From assembly GCF_000733935.1 (NCBI RefSeq), contig NZ_JPON01000001.1, positions 3,980,623-4,044,622 on the forward strand: DNA of 64,000 nucleotides, in the 5' to 3' direction. The translations under genes and the position numbers were made by a program. Shown piece after piece: positions 17,597 to 25,552 of this stretch (its first letter is position 1; each line of letters begins with the position of its first letter). Source of the DNA: Methylomarinum vadi. Its GTDB lineage: Bacteria; Pseudomonadota; Gammaproteobacteria; Methylococcales; Methylomonadaceae. The notes beneath the pieces were generated by a model. That model was given only the letters and a program-made list of their open reading frames with translations, ran no database searches and was not told where the DNA came from.

Positions 17597-18019
17597 ATGC
17601 GACATTATGAAATTGTCTTTTTGGTACACCCTGATCAAAGTGCTCAGGTCCCTGCCATGATCGAGCGCTATAAAGCGACGATCGAGGGAGCTTCCGGCTA
17701 TATACATCGCCTGGAAGACTGGGGGCGTAGACAGTTGGCGTATCCCATTAAAAAAATTCACAAGGCGCATTACGTGCTGATGAATATTGAGTGCGACCAG
17801 GACACGCTGGATGAATTGGAAAGCGGTTTCCGCTTTAACGACGCTATTTTACGTAGCATGACTCTGGTCAGACAGGAAGCCATCACCGATCCTTCGCCGA
17901 TCATTGCCGCAGAAGGCGGGGCGGCAGAGGAAAAATCCAGTTCAGCGGATGCTAAAGAAGAGAGTGATGAGGAAGAGGAAGAGCTGGACGAAGACGCGGA
18001 CACTTCCGACGCTGAATAA
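17597..18019 (+). CDS. rpsF: 30S ribosomal protein S6
   Basis: A 140-residue protein with the S6 fold: [21 protein letters not shown] at the start, [20 protein letters not shown] in the middle. It pairs with S18 in the small-subunit platform. The C-terminus carries an unusually acidic tail of about 35 residues (Glu/Asp/Ser-rich, about 105-140), which recalls the glutamate tail added after translation in E. coli but here is encoded. First gene of rpsF-rpsR-DUF2232-rplI; no priB lies between rpsF and rpsR. Confidence 0.97.
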   Translation: MRHYEIVFLVHPDQSAQVPAMIERYKATIEGASGYIHRLEDWGRRQLAYPIKKIHKAHYVLMNIECDQDTLDELESGFRFNDAILRSMTLVRQEAITDPSPIIAAEGGAAEEKSSSADAKEESDEEEEELDEDADTSDAE

Positions 18020-18045
18020 CTAACAATTGGATTACGAGGATTATT

Positions 18046-18273
18046 ATGGCACGTAACGTAAAACGCAAAAAATTCTGCCGTTTCAGTGGCGAAGAGGCAG
18101 TCGTGATCGACTACAAAAACCTGGACTTGTTGAGCGAATACATTACCGAAACCGGTAAAATCGTTCCAAGCCGCATCACTGGAACCAGTGCGAAGTATCA
18201 AAGACAATTGTCGAAGGCAATCAAACAGGCCCGTTATATTGCCTTGCTGCCTTATTGCGACGCACATAAGTAA
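18046..18273 (+). CDS. rpsR: 30S ribosomal protein S18
   Basis: A 75-residue basic protein, full length for S18, with the signature of the [21 protein letters not shown] region and the KFCRF start. It binds S6 and 16S rRNA. It lies 26 bp after rpsF with a clear ribosome site (GAGGA). Confidence 0.98.
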   Translation: MARNVKRKKFCRFSGEEAVVIDYKNLDLLSEYITETGKIVPSRITGTSAKYQRQLSKAIKQARYIALLPYCDAHK

Positions 18274-18288
18274 CATACGGGAAGCAAA

Positions 18289-19200
18289 GTGAAGTTTCTG
18301 GCGGGTTACATCATGAAGGGGCGTTTTCAGGCCACGACGGTCGCTTCTTCGTTAGCCTTGCTGGCTTTGCTTTTTCCTCCCGTCAGTATTGTAAGTTCGG
18401 CGTCCGTCGCACTGGTGACTTTACGGCGTGGGGCCGGAGAAGGGCTGTGGGTATTGATCGCCTCCTGCGTGGCCGCGGCAATATTAGGCATGTTCTTGCC
18501 CATCGGCTCCCACATTGCCCTGTTGTACGGCTTGGTGATTTGGCTGCCGGTTTGGCTGATCGCGATTGTTTTACGCGAGGGACGGCAATTGGCCGTAACC
18601 ATCGAAATCACCGTGATTTTGGGTGTTTTGGGCGTGATAGGTTTTTACCTTTATCATCCCGCCCCTGCCGCGTTGTGGAACAATGTGTTGAACGTGATGT
18701 TTCAACCGATGCTCACTCAGCCCGGTGTTCCGGCCGAGGAAATTACTCAATCCCTCGTTAGATTTTCCCGCCTGATGACAGGTGCGATCGCCGCTGGGAT
18801 TGTTTACGGTGTTCTATTCGGCTTGTTTTTGGCGCGCTGGTGGCAGGCGGTGCTGTACAATCCCGGCGGTTTCCGCAGTGAATTCTTGTCGCTGCGCTTG
18901 CATCCGCAACTGGCGTTGGCGACATTGGTTGTGGTGGCCATGGCGCTGGCTTTGTCGGGTAAGGTGGCCGAAGCTTGTTGGAACGTGATTGTGTTGTTGT
19001 TCGTGCTGTACACCATTACCGGCACGGCAGCGTTACACGATGCCTTCGCGAAGGCGAAGAGTGGTCGTTTCATGGTGCCGTTTCTATACATTACCCTGGT
19101 GATGATACCCCATGTGGCGATCGCCGTGGCTTTGTTCGGATTGGGCGATACTTGGCTGGACTTACGCAATAAAATTTCAAATCAAACGGACACTAAATGA
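18289..19200 (+). CDS. DUF2232 (YybS-like) multi-pass membrane protein
   Basis: A 303-residue protein with about seven to eight hydrophobic segments and little soluble sequence, matching the DUF2232 family, whose members often sit between rpsR and rplI. The function is unknown. The GTG start at 18289 has GGAAG five bases upstream; an ATG eight codons later is the alternative. Its place inside a ribosomal-protein operon suggests co-transcription rather than a shared task. Confidence 0.8.
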   Translation: MKFLAGYIMKGRFQATTVASSLALLALLFPPVSIVSSASVALVTLRRGAGEGLWVLIASCVAAAILGMFLPIGSHIALLYGLVIWLPVWLIAIVLREGRQLAVTIEITVILGVLGVIGFYLYHPAPAALWNNVLNVMFQPMLTQPGVPAEEITQSLVRFSRLMTGAIAAGIVYGVLFGLFLARWWQAVLYNPGGFRSEFLSLRLHPQLALATLVVVAMALALSGKVAEACWNVIVLLFVLYTITGTAALHDAFAKAKSGRFMVPFLYITLVMIPHVAIAVALFGLGDTWLDLRNKISNQTDTK

Positions 19201-19244
19201 GTCCGCTAATTCGACGAAGAGTCGATTAAACGAGGTATAAAGCG

Positions 19245-19691
19245 ATGGAAGTTATTCTTCTGGAAAAGATTGCCAATTTGGGTAATCTGGGTGACAAAGT
19301 AACGATTAAAGCCGGTTACGGTCGCAATTATTTGATTCCTCAGGGCAAGGCTGTTGCAGCGACCGAGGAAAAAATCAAGGAATTCGAGACGCGCCGTGCG
19401 GAATTGGAAAAAGCTGCGGCGGAAAAACTGGCTGCTGCTCAAGCACGGGCCGAGGCGATTGGCAAACTGAAAGTTATCATCAAACAGAAAGCCGGCGAAG
19501 AAGGTAAGTTGTTCGGTTCTATCGGTACGCAAAATATCGCCGAGGCGATTACCGAAGCGGGCGCTAAAGTGGAAAAACACGAAGTTCGCCTGCCGCAAGG
19601 CGCTATCCGTCAGGTGGGGGAATACGAAATCGACATCAACCTGCACTCCGATGTCGACGTAACCGTACCGGTGACTGTCGAAGCCGAGTAA
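19245..19691 (+). CDS. rplI: 50S ribosomal protein L9
   Basis: 148 residues of standard L9 architecture: N-terminal rRNA-binding domain ([19 protein letters not shown]...[13 protein letters not shown]), a long connecting helix rich in Ala/Glu/Lys, and a C-terminal domain ([14 protein letters not shown]...). It ends the ribosomal cluster. The next gene is hldD, whereas dnaB often follows rplI. Confidence 0.98.
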   Translation: MEVILLEKIANLGNLGDKVTIKAGYGRNYLIPQGKAVAATEEKIKEFETRRAELEKAAAEKLAAAQARAEAIGKLKVIIKQKAGEEGKLFGSIGTQNIAEAITEAGAKVEKHEVRLPQGAIRQVGEYEIDINLHSDVDVTVPVTVEAE

Positions 19692-19696
19692 GTAAG

Positions 19697-20641
19697 ATGA
19701 TCATCGTAACCGGCGGAGCAGGCTTTATCGGCAGTAATTTGGTGCTGGGCCTAAACCAGCAGGGTTACGATGATATTCTGGTAGTCGACCATCTTAGTAA
19801 CGGCGTCAAATACAAGAATCTGGTCGATTGCCGAATTATCGATTATTTGGACCGGGAAACCTTCTTGCAAAAGTTGCAACAAGGTTTCTTTCAAGCGGAA
19901 ACAATCAAGGCAATTTTTCATCAAGGGGCCTGTTCGACGACAACGGAATGGGATGGCCGTTACATGATGGAAAATAATTACGAATACAGCAAAGTGCTGT
20001 TTCATTATTGTCAGCAACACAAGATTCCCTTTATCTATGCTTCCAGCGCCGCGGTCTATGGCGACGATAAGCATTTCAAGGAAGAACTCGCCTTCGAGAA
20101 ACCGCTGAATGTATACGGCTATTCCAAATTCCAGTTCGATCAGTATGTGCGGCGATTCCAGGCCAATTTGACCGCCCAGGTTGTCGGCCTGAGGTATTTC
20201 AATGTCTACGGTCCCCGGGAAGAGCACAAAGGAAGCATGGCCAGTGTCGCCTTTCATTTGAATAACCAAATCAAGGAATCGGATCGTGTCCGCTTGTTCG
20301 AAGGTTGCGATGGCTACGGCGATGGCGAACAACGGCGCGATTTCGTCTACGTTGGCGATGTGGTCGATGTTAACTTGTGGTTTCTGCAGAATCCTCAGGT
20401 TTCTGGCATCTATAATACCGGCACCGGTCGTAGCCAGACCTTCAACGACGTTGCCAATGCCGTGATCGCCTATCATCAACGGGGTGAAATCGAGTACATT
20501 CCATTTCCGGAAAATTTGCGCGGTTATTACCAGAGTTTCACCGAAGCTAACCTGGAAAAACTGCGCGCGGCGGGATGTGAACACCCATTTAAAACAGTGG
20601 AGCAAGGCGTTCGACTGTATATGGAGTGGTTAAACCAATAG
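19697..20641 (+). CDS. hldD: ADP-L-glycero-D-manno-heptose 6-epimerase
   Basis: A 314-residue short-chain dehydrogenase-like epimerase making ADP-L-glycero-D-manno-heptose for the LPS inner core. NAD(P)-binding glycines ([11 protein letters not shown]) are at the very N-terminus and the catalytic YGYSK pair near residue 140. It starts 5 bp after rplI and is followed 43 bp later by waaA, another LPS core gene, so the two serve the same pathway. Confidence 0.95.
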   Translation: MIIVTGGAGFIGSNLVLGLNQQGYDDILVVDHLSNGVKYKNLVDCRIIDYLDRETFLQKLQQGFFQAETIKAIFHQGACSTTTEWDGRYMMENNYEYSKVLFHYCQQHKIPFIYASSAAVYGDDKHFKEELAFEKPLNVYGYSKFQFDQYVRRFQANLTAQVVGLRYFNVYGPREEHKGSMASVAFHLNNQIKESDRVRLFEGCDGYGDGEQRRDFVYVGDVVDVNLWFLQNPQVSGIYNTGTGRSQTFNDVANAVIAYHQRGEIEYIPFPENLRGYYQSFTEANLEKLRAAGCEHPFKTVEQGVRLYMEWLNQ

Positions 20642-20684
20642 AGACATTCCGGTAGAATAGATCTATCTGTTCACGGGGATCTCT

Positions 20685-21944
20685 ATGCGATTAATATATT
20701 CGAGCTTATTTAGTCTGCTATTGCCGCTGGTTTTGTTGCGCTTGTATTGGCGCGGCATTAAGGCGCCGGAATACCGTAAGCGCTGGTTGGAGAGACTGGC
20801 CGTCTACTCCAAGCGATACCCCTCGAACGTCATCTGGTTTCATGCCGTATCCGTCGGCGAGGCGGAGGCCGTGTTTCCCTTGATAAAGCTGATGCAGGCA
20901 CAATGTCCCGCAGAAGCCTTTCTCGTCACGACTACCACGCCCACGGGGTCAGCCAGGGTAGCGTCGGTATTGGGCGACAGTGTCGAACATGTTTATCTGC
21001 CTTATGATCTGCCGCCGGTGGTTAGGCGTTTTTTGCAAGTATTCCGGCCAAAGTTGGCGATTATCATGGAAAAGGAAATCTGGCCGAACGTGTTCGCCCA
21101 ATGCGGCGAAAGCAAGATTCCCTTATTCATTATTAATGCCCGTTTATCGGCCAGTTCGGCTAAAGCTTACCGAAAGATTCCGGCCTTGATAAAGCCAGCC
21201 TTATGCAATGTTGCCGCGGTGCTGACGCAAACGAAAGAGGATCGTCAGCGCTTTATCGAGATCGGCGCCCCGGCGGAGAAAACCCTGGTTGCGGGTAATA
21301 TCAAATTCGATGTGACGGTTGGCGAAGACGTCATTGATGAGGGACGGCTATTGCAAAGGCAATTGTTCCCCGGGCGCTTTACCTGGATTATCGCCAGCAC
21401 CCATAAAGGGGAAGACGAAATCTTTATGGATCTCTATCGGCGACTTAAGAAAGACATTCCCGAGTTGCTGTTAATGATCGCGCCGCGCCATCCGGAGCGA
21501 TTTGAAAGCGTCAAGCGCTTGGCCGAGGAAAGGCAACTGAAAACGGTGGCCCGCAGCGGGGAAGATTATTGCACGGCCGAAACGGATCTTTATCTGGCCG
21601 ATACCATGGGCGAGCTGAAAATGCTCTATGCCGCGGCCGATATTGGTTTTGTGGGCGGCAGCATGGTGCCGGTGGGAGGGCATAATATCCTGGAGCCCTT
21701 GGCGGTTGGTTTGCCGGTGATGTTCGGTCCGCATATGACCAATTTCAAGGAAATCGCGGATAATGTCCTGCAAAGGCGGGCCGCTTTACAGTGCCGGAAT
21801 GAGGACGAAATCATCGCTGCCGTAACAAAATTGCATGACGATGACGAATTCAGACAAGCCATCAGCCTGCGTGGCAGCGAATTTTTGCAGCAAAATCAGG
21901 GGGCAACGCGTCAGATTGCCGAGACGCTGGCGCGTTATCTCTGA
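20685..21944 (+). CDS. waaA: 3-deoxy-D-manno-octulosonic acid (Kdo) transferase
   Basis: A 419-residue inner-membrane-anchored glycosyltransferase adding Kdo to lipid IVA. It has an N-terminal hydrophobic anchor (about 5-20), the conserved WFHAVSVGEAEA motif near residue 50, EKEIWPN near 130 and the C-terminal nucleotide-sugar region with GGSMVPVGGHNILEPLA near 325. Length and motifs are normal. It follows hldD. Confidence 0.95.
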   Translation: MRLIYSSLFSLLLPLVLLRLYWRGIKAPEYRKRWLERLAVYSKRYPSNVIWFHAVSVGEAEAVFPLIKLMQAQCPAEAFLVTTTTPTGSARVASVLGDSVEHVYLPYDLPPVVRRFLQVFRPKLAIIMEKEIWPNVFAQCGESKIPLFIINARLSASSAKAYRKIPALIKPALCNVAAVLTQTKEDRQRFIEIGAPAEKTLVAGNIKFDVTVGEDVIDEGRLLQRQLFPGRFTWIIASTHKGEDEIFMDLYRRLKKDIPELLLMIAPRHPERFESVKRLAEERQLKTVARSGEDYCTAETDLYLADTMGELKMLYAAADIGFVGGSMVPVGGHNILEPLAVGLPVMFGPHMTNFKEIADNVLQRRAALQCRNEDEIIAAVTKLHDDDEFRQAISLRGSEFLQQNQGATRQIAETLARYL

Positions 21945-21960
21945 GGGTTAACGGAATGAA

Positions 21961-22016
21961 GCGACAAGGAGGAAAGCAACGTTGCTAGTCGCGATATTGG
22001 TTTCGGCGTAAACCAA
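21961..22016. other. Inverted repeats after waaA
   Basis: GCGAC (21961-21965) pairs with GTCGC (21988-21992) around a self-complementary GCAACGTTGC (21976-21985). A second hairpin, TTGGTTT (21997-22003) / AAACCAA (22010-22016) with a 6-nt loop, follows. No long T-run comes after, so this is at best a weak terminator or a structured 3' end of waaA mRNA. Confidence 0.35.
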
Positions 22017-22142
22017 ATCTCTCTATATTCGGGAAAAGGATTAAACATCCGGCGGACTGCCGGTCTTCTCTATCGAAAACGCGTCGCGTTTTCAAGTCGC
22101 GTTTTCAAATTGTCATTTTTAAACTTAATAACACCAGAATTA

Positions 22143-22727
22143 ATGAATACAGAAAACGCATTGCATACCCGTAGTGAATCCAAATGTGAATTATGTGGCG
22201 CCGCTGACAATCTTGCCGTTTACGAAGTGCCGCCGAGTTCCGATGGAGGCGTCGACACATGCGTGCTGCTATGCGCAACTTGCCGTGAACAAATCGACAA
22301 TCCGGACAAGGTCGACGTGCATCATTGGCATTGCCTGAACGACAGTATGTGGAGCCAGGTGCCGGCAGTGCAGGTCATGGCATGGCGTATGTTGAAACGC
22401 CTCAGTAGCGAAAGTTGGGCGCAGGATTTGCTCGAGATGTTGTATCTGGACGGTGAGACCTTGGCTTGGGCGAAAGCGGGCAACGAAGGACAGGCTGGGG
22501 GAGACGATAGCGTCAGGCATGTCGACAGCAATGGCGCGCTGTTAGAAGCTGGCGATACGGTGACGTTAATCAAGGACTTGAACGTAAAAGGCGCTAATTT
22601 TACCGCCAAGCGCGGCACCGCGGTGCGGGGTATTTCACTGGTGGCGGACAATCCGGAACAGATCGAGGGGCGCGTCAACGGTCAGCAAATCGTCATTTTG
22701 ACCAAGTTTGTCAAGAAAGCCAAATGA
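22143..22727 (+). CDS. PhnA/YjdM-family zinc-ribbon protein
   Basis: 194 residues with an N-terminal zinc ribbon (CELCG near residue 12, CATCRE near 48) and a C-terminal PhnA/YjdM domain (about 130-193; GDTVTLIKDLNVKGANFTAKRGT...). The family is named from the E. coli phosphonate region but has no proven phosphonate role. The ATG at 22143 is chosen over an upstream TTG at 22110 because the conserved part begins soon after; neither has a strong ribosome site. A monocistronic gene facing the GGDEF-EAL gene. Confidence 0.8.
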   Translation: MNTENALHTRSESKCELCGAADNLAVYEVPPSSDGGVDTCVLLCATCREQIDNPDKVDVHHWHCLNDSMWSQVPAVQVMAWRMLKRLSSESWAQDLLEMLYLDGETLAWAKAGNEGQAGGDDSVRHVDSNGALLEAGDTVTLIKDLNVKGANFTAKRGTAVRGISLVADNPEQIEGRVNGQQIVILTKFVKKAK

Positions 22728-22774
22728 GTTTTTTGGAAACTGTAACGGCTTGATAGCATGTGCTTACTGTTGCA

Positions 22775-24907
22775 TTAATCCCTAAGCCGTTGTGGCTGTA
22801 GGTAAGCAGGGGTAGGGGCTGCATTCCGGCTTTGCGGATGAATATCGCCCAGTTCCATCATTAATTGGGGGTAGGGGATCGGGCAGCCGAACAGAAACCC
22901 TTGGACCGTATCGCACCCGTATTGTTTGACGTACAGATATTGCCGATCGGTCTCGACCCCCTCGGCCACGACCTTGAGATTGAGATTATGGGCCATGGCA
23001 ATAATGGTCCTGACCAAGATCTCGTCGTCGGGGTCTTGGCCGAGATCGCGTACGAATGACTTGTCGATTTTCAACGTATGCAAGGGCAGTTGTTTAAGCC
23101 GGCTCAAAGATGAATAGGCGGTGCCAAAATCGTCGATACTCAGTTCTATGCCTAATTCACACAACTGGTTCAATACGCTGCAAGCGTCGACACTGCCCGG
23201 TCCGAAGAGGCTCTCGGTAATTTCCAGTTCCAACCGTTCACCCGGGAATCCGGTTCGTTGCAAAATGGCGGCGACGACATCGTAAAGGTCTTCACGGATG
23301 AATTGGGCCGGCGATAGATTGACTGCCAACCGAATGGGCGTATCCGGATTCGTGCACCAAGGCAGCATTTCCTTACAGGCGCGTTCCAGCACCCATTCAT
23401 CGATCGCCGCGATCAGGCCGCACTCCTCGGCCAAGGGAATGAATTCCGCCGGTGAAATCGGACCCTCCTCGGCATCATGCCAACGAGCCAATGCTTCGAC
23501 GCCTATGATGGCTAACGTATGGGTGTCGCGCCGTGGTTGATAATGAATACTTAAATTTCCTTCGGCAATCGCTTGTCGCAGTTTTGTTTCGAGAGCAAGG
23601 CGGCGGACCGCACGGGAATTCATCTCGGAGGAAAAAAAAGTATATTGATTACGGCCCCGGTCCTTGGAACGGTACATGGCCGTATCGGCGTTTTTGACGA
23701 TGGCTTCGGCAAGACCGCCATCCTCGGGGAAAAGGCTGATACCGATGCTGGTCGTGACGTGCAGGCTGTAGCCATCCACCTGGATGGGGTCGGCAATCGC
23801 TTCGGTCAGTTTACAGGCCACCTCGGCGGCATCGGTATCATGCCGGATCTGGGTGAGGAGTACGGCGAATTCGTCCCCACCCAGACGAGCCAGCGTGTCG
23901 CTGTCGCGGATACAGGCCGACAAGCGTTGAGCAACCTGTACCAATAATTTGTCGCCTACCACATGCCCCAATGTGTCGTTTATCACTTTGAAGCGGTCGA
24001 GGTCGAGAAACATGACGGCAAGGCGCTGTCCGTAACGCCGGGCCTGGTCGATAGCCAAGCGCAGGTGGTCATCGAACGTAATCCGGTTGGCCAGCCCGGT
24101 CAGCGTATCGTGATAGGCCTGATGTTCCAACTGCTGGGCGAGTTCGCTCAATTCGAGAGTCCGAGCATGAACCTTCTCCTCCAATTGATCGCGGATTTTC
24201 TGCAGTTCGTGGTCCCGCAGTTGGATTTGGCTGAGCATGCCGTTGAAATCATCGACCAACGTGCCGATTTCGTCGGCGGATAGTTTTTCCGCGCGCAGGC
24301 CGTAGTCGCGCTGTTCGGTGACGCGCCGCGCGGTTGCCGCCAGTTGCAGAATCGGTTCGGAAACCAGCCGCTGCAGTCGGCTCGAAAGCAGCAGCGCTAG
24401 CAGCAACGATAGTAACAGCACGGCTGCGGCGATGAACAGATGAAAATATTGCCGTTCTTTCCAATAACTGAGATCGGAAATCAGCATGATATGGCCGATT
24501 GTTCTGCCGTCGAGGATAACGGGAGCAACCACGAAGAAATTGCCATCGATGGCGCCCGAAGCATGCCTTGGCAAATGGCGCGGAATAGCGCTGCCATTAT
24601 CCCGCTGATAATGGCAGAACAATTGATTTTCTATTCCGAACAACGCCGCGGCGACAATATCCGCTTCGTTCTTCAGGCTGGCTAGCGTATTGGCGGCGGA
24701 CTCCGGATCGGCAAAAGTCAGCGCGGCGATACTGTTGTTGCCGATAATCTGAGCCTGGGCGTGCAGCCGCTCGAACATCGAGCGGCGCAACGATAGCCAG
24801 TCATTGACGGCGAAGCCGGCTGCCGACAACAACAAGGCGCTGCTGCTGGTCAGCAACAGCATGAGCATCAGTTTTCTTCTGATCGAGGTTTTGCCGAGTA
24901 TCTTCAT
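22775..24907 (-). CDS. Membrane GGDEF-EAL c-di-GMP enzyme
   Basis: 710 residues. Two transmembrane helices (about 12-34 and 154-176) bracket a periplasmic sensor of about 120 residues, followed by HAMP (about 177-230), a coiled coil, GGDEF (about 265-425) and EAL (about 435-690). The cyclase site is intact (GGDEF), with an RxxD inhibitory site (RDSD) five residues before it. The EAL half keeps EALARW, ELEITES, DDFGTAYSSL and AEGVET, so both activities look possible. It starts 3 bp after the YfiR-like gene and ends a receptor-YfiR-GGDEF operon, which implies control of its periplasmic domain by YfiR. Confidence 0.9.
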   Translation of the reverse strand: MKILGKTSIRRKLMLMLLLTSSSALLLSAAGFAVNDWLSLRRSMFERLHAQAQIIGNNSIAALTFADPESAANTLASLKNEADIVAAALFGIENQLFCHYQRDNGSAIPRHLPRHASGAIDGNFFVVAPVILDGRTIGHIMLISDLSYWKERQYFHLFIAAAVLLLSLLLALLLSSRLQRLVSEPILQLAATARRVTEQRDYGLRAEKLSADEIGTLVDDFNGMLSQIQLRDHELQKIRDQLEEKVHARTLELSELAQQLEHQAYHDTLTGLANRITFDDHLRLAIDQARRYGQRLAVMFLDLDRFKVINDTLGHVVGDKLLVQVAQRLSACIRDSDTLARLGGDEFAVLLTQIRHDTDAAEVACKLTEAIADPIQVDGYSLHVTTSIGISLFPEDGGLAEAIVKNADTAMYRSKDRGRNQYTFFSSEMNSRAVRRLALETKLRQAIAEGNLSIHYQPRRDTHTLAIIGVEALARWHDAEEGPISPAEFIPLAEECGLIAAIDEWVLERACKEMLPWCTNPDTPIRLAVNLSPAQFIREDLYDVVAAILQRTGFPGERLELEITESLFGPGSVDACSVLNQLCELGIELSIDDFGTAYSSLSRLKQLPLHTLKIDKSFVRDLGQDPDDEILVRTIIAMAHNLNLKVVAEGVETDRQYLYVKQYGCDTVQGFLFGCPIPYPQLMMELGDIHPQSRNAAPTPAYLQPQRLRD

Positions 24908-24910
24908 GGG

Positions 24911-25552
24911 TCAGGGATCGTCGCCGACGATAATGGCTAGTTTTAACAATTCCGAGCTCATGCGCAGGCCGACCTCGCGCGTTTTTTGCAAGTTGATCTC
25001 GAAACCGATGCGCGCGCCGTTACGAATCAGCGTCACCAGGATGCCGTCATGCCGGTGAGTGTGCGAATCGGTATCGGTCAGGTCGGCGATGGTCAATACT
25101 GGACGGTTCGGGTCCGGCTGCGTTTCGCTCAAGTAGGCTTGCAATTCGTCTTGGCCGATCAACAAAATGTTACAAGCATCATTTTTCGTCAAGCTATGGA
25201 GTTGCTTGATGACGATTCGTCGGCCGGAGACTTCTTCGCCCGCGATAGATTCAATGGCTTGTCGAATCGGATTGTTGCGATACAGGCATAAGGATATTTC
25301 GGCACTACCATCGGCAAGCACTTCGGCTGGCCATGACACGAAACGCGCGATATTAAGAATAAATGCCGTTTTGACCCGGTTGATGCGGCTCGAGTCATCG
25401 GCCTTGACAACGAAACTGAAAGTCAGCCCGATGACGAGACATAGCAATAAAATGGCAGCCGGAGAAAGAAACCCGCCGTTGCTCGCGGCTCCATCGCTTC
25501 GGGCGCGGGCGTCGGCGATCAACTCGGTTTCGATCAAGGCTCGAAACTCCAT
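24911..25552 (-). CDS. YfiR-family (DUF4154) periplasmic protein
   Basis: 213 residues with one hydrophobic export segment (about residues 29-46, PAAILLLCLVIGLTFSFVVKA) after an unusually long charged leader, then the YfiR core starting VKTAFILNIARFVSWP. In Pseudomonas YfiR represses the diguanylate cyclase YfiN in the periplasm. Here the next gene 3 bp downstream encodes a membrane GGDEF-EAL enzyme. The ATG at 25552 overlaps the end of the receptor gene by 19 bp. The two cysteine positions that control YfiR redox state in Pseudomonas were not verified. Confidence 0.85.
   Translation of the reverse strand: MEFRALIETELIADARARSDGAASNGGFLSPAAILLLCLVIGLTFSFVVKADDSSRINRVKTAFILNIARFVSWPAEVLADGSAEISLCLYRNNPIRQAIESIAGEEVSGRRIVIKQLHSLTKNDACNILLIGQDELQAYLSETQPDPNRPVLTIADLTDTDSHTHRHDGILVTLIRNGARIGFEINLQKTREVGLRMSSELLKLAIIVGDDP

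Noticed and set aside
22744-22791. AACGGCTT / AAGCCGTT pair between the PhnA and GGDEF-EAL genes as a terminator
   Set aside because: The loop is 32 nt long, no T-run follows and one arm lies inside the GGDEF-EAL coding end.
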